Below, piece by piece: positions 4,294 to 7,066 of a stretch of 7,066 nucleotides of DNA. The position numbers were made by a program, and so were the translations under genes. The stretch is from assembly GCA_019417145.1 (NCBI GenBank), contig DXVY01000037.1, forward strand, positions 1-7,066, given 5' to 3'. Numbering within the stretch: the stretch's first letter is position 1; the number at the start of each line of letters is the position of its first letter. The notes under the pieces are model-generated. The model made no database searches. It was not told the DNA's origin and saw only the letters and a list, made by a program, of their open reading frames with translations. Origin of the DNA: Clostridiales bacterium. GTDB lineage: Bacteria; Bacillota; Clostridia; Oscillospirales; Acutalibacteraceae.

Positions 4294-7066
4294 ATGATGG
4301 CATTGGTAAAACGCTTATTGGCAAGCGGCGTATCCCTATCCCTGTTGGCCGCGGGTCTGCCCCTGAGCGGATGGAACGGCGCCTCGGCCGCCGCGCCGGA
4401 CAGCGTGCTCTTCCATTCCTCTTTTGAGGAGGGAGACGGTCTGACCCTGCTGGAAAACACCGGCGACGGGGAAGCTGAAAATGTCATCCAGCAGTTCCAG
4501 AGCGGTGTCCGCGGCTATGTGGGCGACCTTATCGACCTTTCCAGCGTCACCGGATCGGGCACTCTGGAGGGAAATGAAAACATGCAGATGCTGTTTGACG
4601 GCAGCACCGACACCAAGTTTCTGCAGGTGGCTACCCCCACCGCGGAGGAGCCGGTCTGGGTCTCCTTCCGGCTGACCGAACCCAAGGCCATCACCACCTA
4701 CTCCATCTGCGCCGGCAACGACAGCCAGCCCCGGGACCCCGCCGACTGGACCCTTTACGGTTCGTCCGACGGGAACGATTGGGTGGAGCTGGATAAGCGG
4801 GAGGGCGAGAGCTTCTACGCCCGCAAGCAGGAAAACATCTACACCTTTGAAAACGACACGGCGTATGCCTACTACAAAATATCCGTGACCAAAAAGCAGG
4901 CGGCAGACGACTGCACCCAGTTCTCCGAACTGCGCCTGGGCACCGGCGAGGGGGATATGTTTATCACCGACGCCGGCAGCGGCGGCGCGGCCGGCAGCCT
5001 CTCCAACTACATCGACCGCACCTCGGTGGAGGGCACCACCTCCTTTGACAATGAGAACAAGTTTAATCTGTTCGACAGCAACCCCGACACCAAGTGCTTC
5101 ATGTATATGCGGCCCTCTGCTTCCAATCCTGCCTGGGTGTCGGTACGGCTGACCCAGCCCCAGGTGGTGACGGTCTACTCCATCGGTTCGGGCAACGACT
5201 TCCCCGAGCGCGACCCGGCCAACTGGACCCTCTTCGGCTCCAACGACGGCTCCCAGTGGACTCCCCTGGACACAAAGACCGGCCAGGACATGCCCAGCCG
5301 CAACACCCTTTACACCTATGAAATTGAAAATACCACCGCCTACAGCTACTACAAGCTGGAGATCTATGAAAATTCCGGCACCGACTCGGTACAGTTCTCC
5401 GAGCTCCAGCTGGGCACGGGTGTAGAGGCCTACCCCGTGGACCTGGACCATCCCGATGAAGGCCCCATGTACACCGCCCGTACCGACGGCCCGGACGAAT
5501 CCTGGGTCAACTATGCGGACCTGGGCTGGACGGGCTACAACAGCCTGATGGTGGCCGGCTCCCACGTGGGCACCGGTCATGCGGCGGCCTCCAATGTTAT
5601 CTACGAGGACGTAAACGTCCCCGTAACCGCCACCACCCAGCTCAGCTACATGATCTTCCCGGCCATGGCCATCCCCAACACCTATGATTTTGACTACACC
5701 TCCCAGTACATGGCGGTGGATCTGCAGTTCACCGACGGCACCTACTTAAGCGACCTGCACTGCGAGGACATCTACGGCAACGAGGTAAACCCCGTGGCCC
5801 AGGGCGACTCCAAGACCCTGCTGTACATGCAGTGGAACCAGGTCATCGCCAATATCGGCAGCGTGGCCGCCGGCAAGACCATTGACAAAATCTTAGTTTC
5901 CTACGAGAAGAATTCCAGCTCCTACGAGGCCACCGCCCCCTTCCTTACCTACTTTGACGACATCGTGGTGGAAAACAAGGCCGAAGTGGAGAAGGAAAAT
6001 CTCACCGACTATGTGAACATCTTCCGGGGCACCAACAACACCAGCGGCTTCAGCCGGGGTCTTACCTCCCCCATCGTGCTGCTGCCCCACGGCTTCAACA
6101 TGGTCACCCCGGTTACCGAGAACCAGGCCTCCAGCCACTACCGCTATCAGCTGGCCGGCAACCACACCTCCCTCTGCCACATGACCATCACCCATATCTC
6201 CACCAACTGGGGTTCCAGCTACGGCGACTGGCAGTTTATGGCCAACACCACCCTCTCCCCCAGTGATGTAACCTCCGCCGAGCCCATCGGCGCCGAGAAG
6301 CGCCGGGCCAACTTCAGTCACGACAACGAAGTGGGACACGGCCATTACTACAGCGTCACCTTTGACGAGGGCTCCAACGCCTCGGGCGTAAAGATTGAAG
6401 TGACCCCCACCGAGCACGCCTTTCTGGTGCGCTTTACCTTCCCCGAAGGTTCGGAGAACCGCAATATCATCTTCGACGACGTCTTCACCAACGGCCAGCT
6501 GACCTTTGATGGCGACAACAAGACCTTCCGGGCCTACACCGACCACCAGAGCACCGGCGGCAACCGCATGTACATATACGGCCAGTTCGACACCGAATTC
6601 AGCTCGGCTTCCGTATACAATGACAAGACCGGCTTCATCTCCTTCCCCGAGGCCGCAGAGGGGGATACGGTCGTCACCATGAAGGTGGCCACCTCCTTCA
6701 TCAGCGCCGACCAGGCCGAGCACAACCTGGCGCTGGAGGTTGCGGAAACCGACACCTTCGACACCATCTACGACAAGGCCCAGCAGACCTGGGAGGAGCA
6801 GCTTAGCATCATCGAGCTGGAGGGCGCCAGCGAATACGAGATGGAGACCTTCTACTCCTCCATGTACCGCCTCTTCGCCTACCCCAACAACTACGGTGAG
6901 AACGTGGGCACCAACGAGAATCCCCAGTGGAAGCACGCCGTGCCCAGCAGCGACCTTGCCGATCCGGAAATCGGCGACGGCAAGCTGTATGTCAACAACG
7001 GCTTCTGGGATACCTACCGCACCGCCTGGCCGGCCTACGCCCTGCTGACCCCCGAGAAGGACGCCG
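4294..7066 (+). CDS. secreted multidomain GH92-type alpha-mannosidase, N-terminal part (3' end outside window)
   Basis: The frame is open for 924 codons to the window edge. ATG4294 has AAAGGAG 8 bases upstream; ATG4297 follows directly. Residues 1-32 are a signal peptide (basic MALVKRLL, hydrophobic core, cleavage likely after ASA at 30-32), so the enzyme is exported. Two tandem F5/8-type (discoidin, CBM32-like) domains follow (about 75-218 and 236-376), then a beta-sandwich domain (about 380-565) of a kind I associate with GH92 proteins. The GH92 N-domain starts at about 571 with YVNIFRGTNN...FSRGLTSPIVLLPHGFNMVTPVT and includes FSHDNEVGHGHYYSVTF. The (alpha/alpha)6 catalytic domain begins near 845, with FYSSMYRLFAYPN and NNGFWDTYRTAWPAYALLTP. 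GH92 enzymes are Ca2+-dependent exo-alpha-mannosidases acting on mannans or N-glycans. The catalytic acidic residues lie past the window, so activity and linkage are unconfirmed. Confidence 0.87.
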   Translation, partial: MMALVKRLLASGVSLSLLAAGLPLSGWNGASAAAPDSVLFHSSFEEGDGLTLLENTGDGEAENVIQQFQSGVRGYVGDLIDLSSVTGSGTLEGNENMQMLFDGSTDTKFLQVATPTAEEPVWVSFRLTEPKAITTYSICAGNDSQPRDPADWTLYGSSDGNDWVELDKREGESFYARKQENIYTFENDTAYAYYKISVTKKQAADDCTQFSELRLGTGEGDMFITDAGSGGAAGSLSNYIDRTSVEGTTSFDNENKFNLFDSNPDTKCFMYMRPSASNPAWVSVRLTQPQVVTVYSIGSGNDFPERDPANWTLFGSNDGSQWTPLDTKTGQDMPSRNTLYTYEIENTTAYSYYKLEIYENSGTDSVQFSELQLGTGVEAYPVDLDHPDEGPMYTARTDGPDESWVNYADLGWTGYNSLMVAGSHVGTGHAAASNVIYEDVNVPVTATTQLSYMIFPAMAIPNTYDFDYTSQYMAVDLQFTDGTYLSDLHCEDIYGNEVNPVAQGDSKTLLYMQWNQVIANIGSVAAGKTIDKILVSYEKNSSSYEATAPFLTYFDDIVVENKAEVEKENLTDYVNIFRGTNNTSGFSRGLTSPIVLLPHGFNMVTPVTENQASSHYRYQLAGNHTSLCHMTITHISTNWGSSYGDWQFMANTTLSPSDVTSAEPIGAEKRRANFSHDNEVGHGHYYSVTFDEGSNASGVKIEVTPTEHAFLVRFTFPEGSENRNIIFDDVFTNGQLTFDGDNKTFRAYTDHQSTGGNRMYIYGQFDTEFSSASVYNDKTGFISFPEAAEGDTVVTMKVATSFISADQAEHNLALEVAETDTFDTIYDKAQQTWEEQLSIIELEGASEYEMETFYSSMYRLFAYPNNYGENVGTNENPQWKHAVPSSDLADPEIGDGKLYVNNGFWDTYRTAWPAYALLTPEKDA
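4516..5421 (+). repeat. tandem duplication of discoidin-like domain inside the mannosidase
   Basis: Residues about 75-218 and 236-376 are diverged copies of one domain. Matching landmarks are MLFDGSTDTKF and NLFDSNPDTKCF; VWVSFRLTEP and AWVSVRLTQP; YSICAGNDSQPRDPADWTLY and YSIGSGNDFPERDPANWTLF; AYAYYKISV and AYSYYKLEI; QFSELRLGTG and QFSELQLGTG. The LFD...DTK start and the DWTLYGS-x-DG-x-x-W core are typical of F5/8 type C carbohydrate-binding folds. Two copies should raise avidity for glycan surfaces. The copies have drifted at the DNA level, so the duplication is old. Confidence 0.8.

Noticed and set aside
4336..5580. Long open frame (414 codons) on the minus strand
   Set aside because: It is antisense to the mannosidase gene and made almost entirely of Gly, Val, Ala and Leu, the expected reverse of C-ending codons. 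It has no ribosome site and no family motif.
5893..6936. Long open frame (347 codons) on the minus strand
   Set aside because: Same cause: a shadow of C/G-ending codons in the GH92 frame, with a Gly/Val-rich product and no recognisable domain.

Overview
This window looks like chromosomal DNA of a Gram-positive, low-motility-information Clostridia-type bacterium. The evidence is a recognisable SpoVM-type sporulation peptide, AGGAGG-type ribosome binding sites, TATAAT promoters, and a moderately GC-rich genome with strongly C/G-ending codons in its largest gene. An endospore-forming gut relative of the Oscillospiraceae would fit; the family placement is inference.

Layout, left to right. (1) Bases 1-183 are the last 60 codons of a class II fructose-bisphosphate aldolase, closed by a perfect 13-bp hairpin terminator. 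(2) A very good extended -10 promoter (TTGCCA, 17 bp, TATAAT) drives a membrane protein of the O-antigen ligase/polymerase (Wzy_C) family, at most 396-1700. (3) A 220-bp gap holds two strong hairpins that share three bases, followed by (4) a HAD-superfamily phosphatase (1921-2580). (5) Two strong hairpins follow; the second is a bidirectional terminator serving both the HAD gene and the converging minus-strand genes. (6) On the minus strand lie two very short genes: a 49-residue two-helix membrane peptide (3066 to 2917) and the 26-residue spoVM (2860 to 2780). (7) Also on the minus strand is a CmpB-like (putative ABC transporter type IV, PF06541-type) membrane protein (4049 to 3210), whose stop codon lies inside its own terminator stem. 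(8) A 244-bp divergent intergenic region holds promoters for both directions and two inverted repeats. (9) From 4294 to the window end runs a secreted, multidomain GH92-type alpha-mannosidase with a signal peptide, two tandem discoidin-like domains, a beta-sandwich linker domain and the start of the catalytic module; its 3' end is outside the window.

The genes do not form one obvious pathway. Most are single-gene transcription units with their own promoter and terminator: central metabolism (aldolase), surface glycan assembly (ligase), phosphate-ester hydrolysis (HAD), spore coat assembly (SpoVM) and glycan foraging (GH92). I found no mobile element, CRISPR array, defence system, tRNA or rRNA. 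The items most worth following up are the short peptide upstream of spoVM, the paired hairpins after the ligase gene, and the palindrome at the predicted transcription start of the mannosidase gene.
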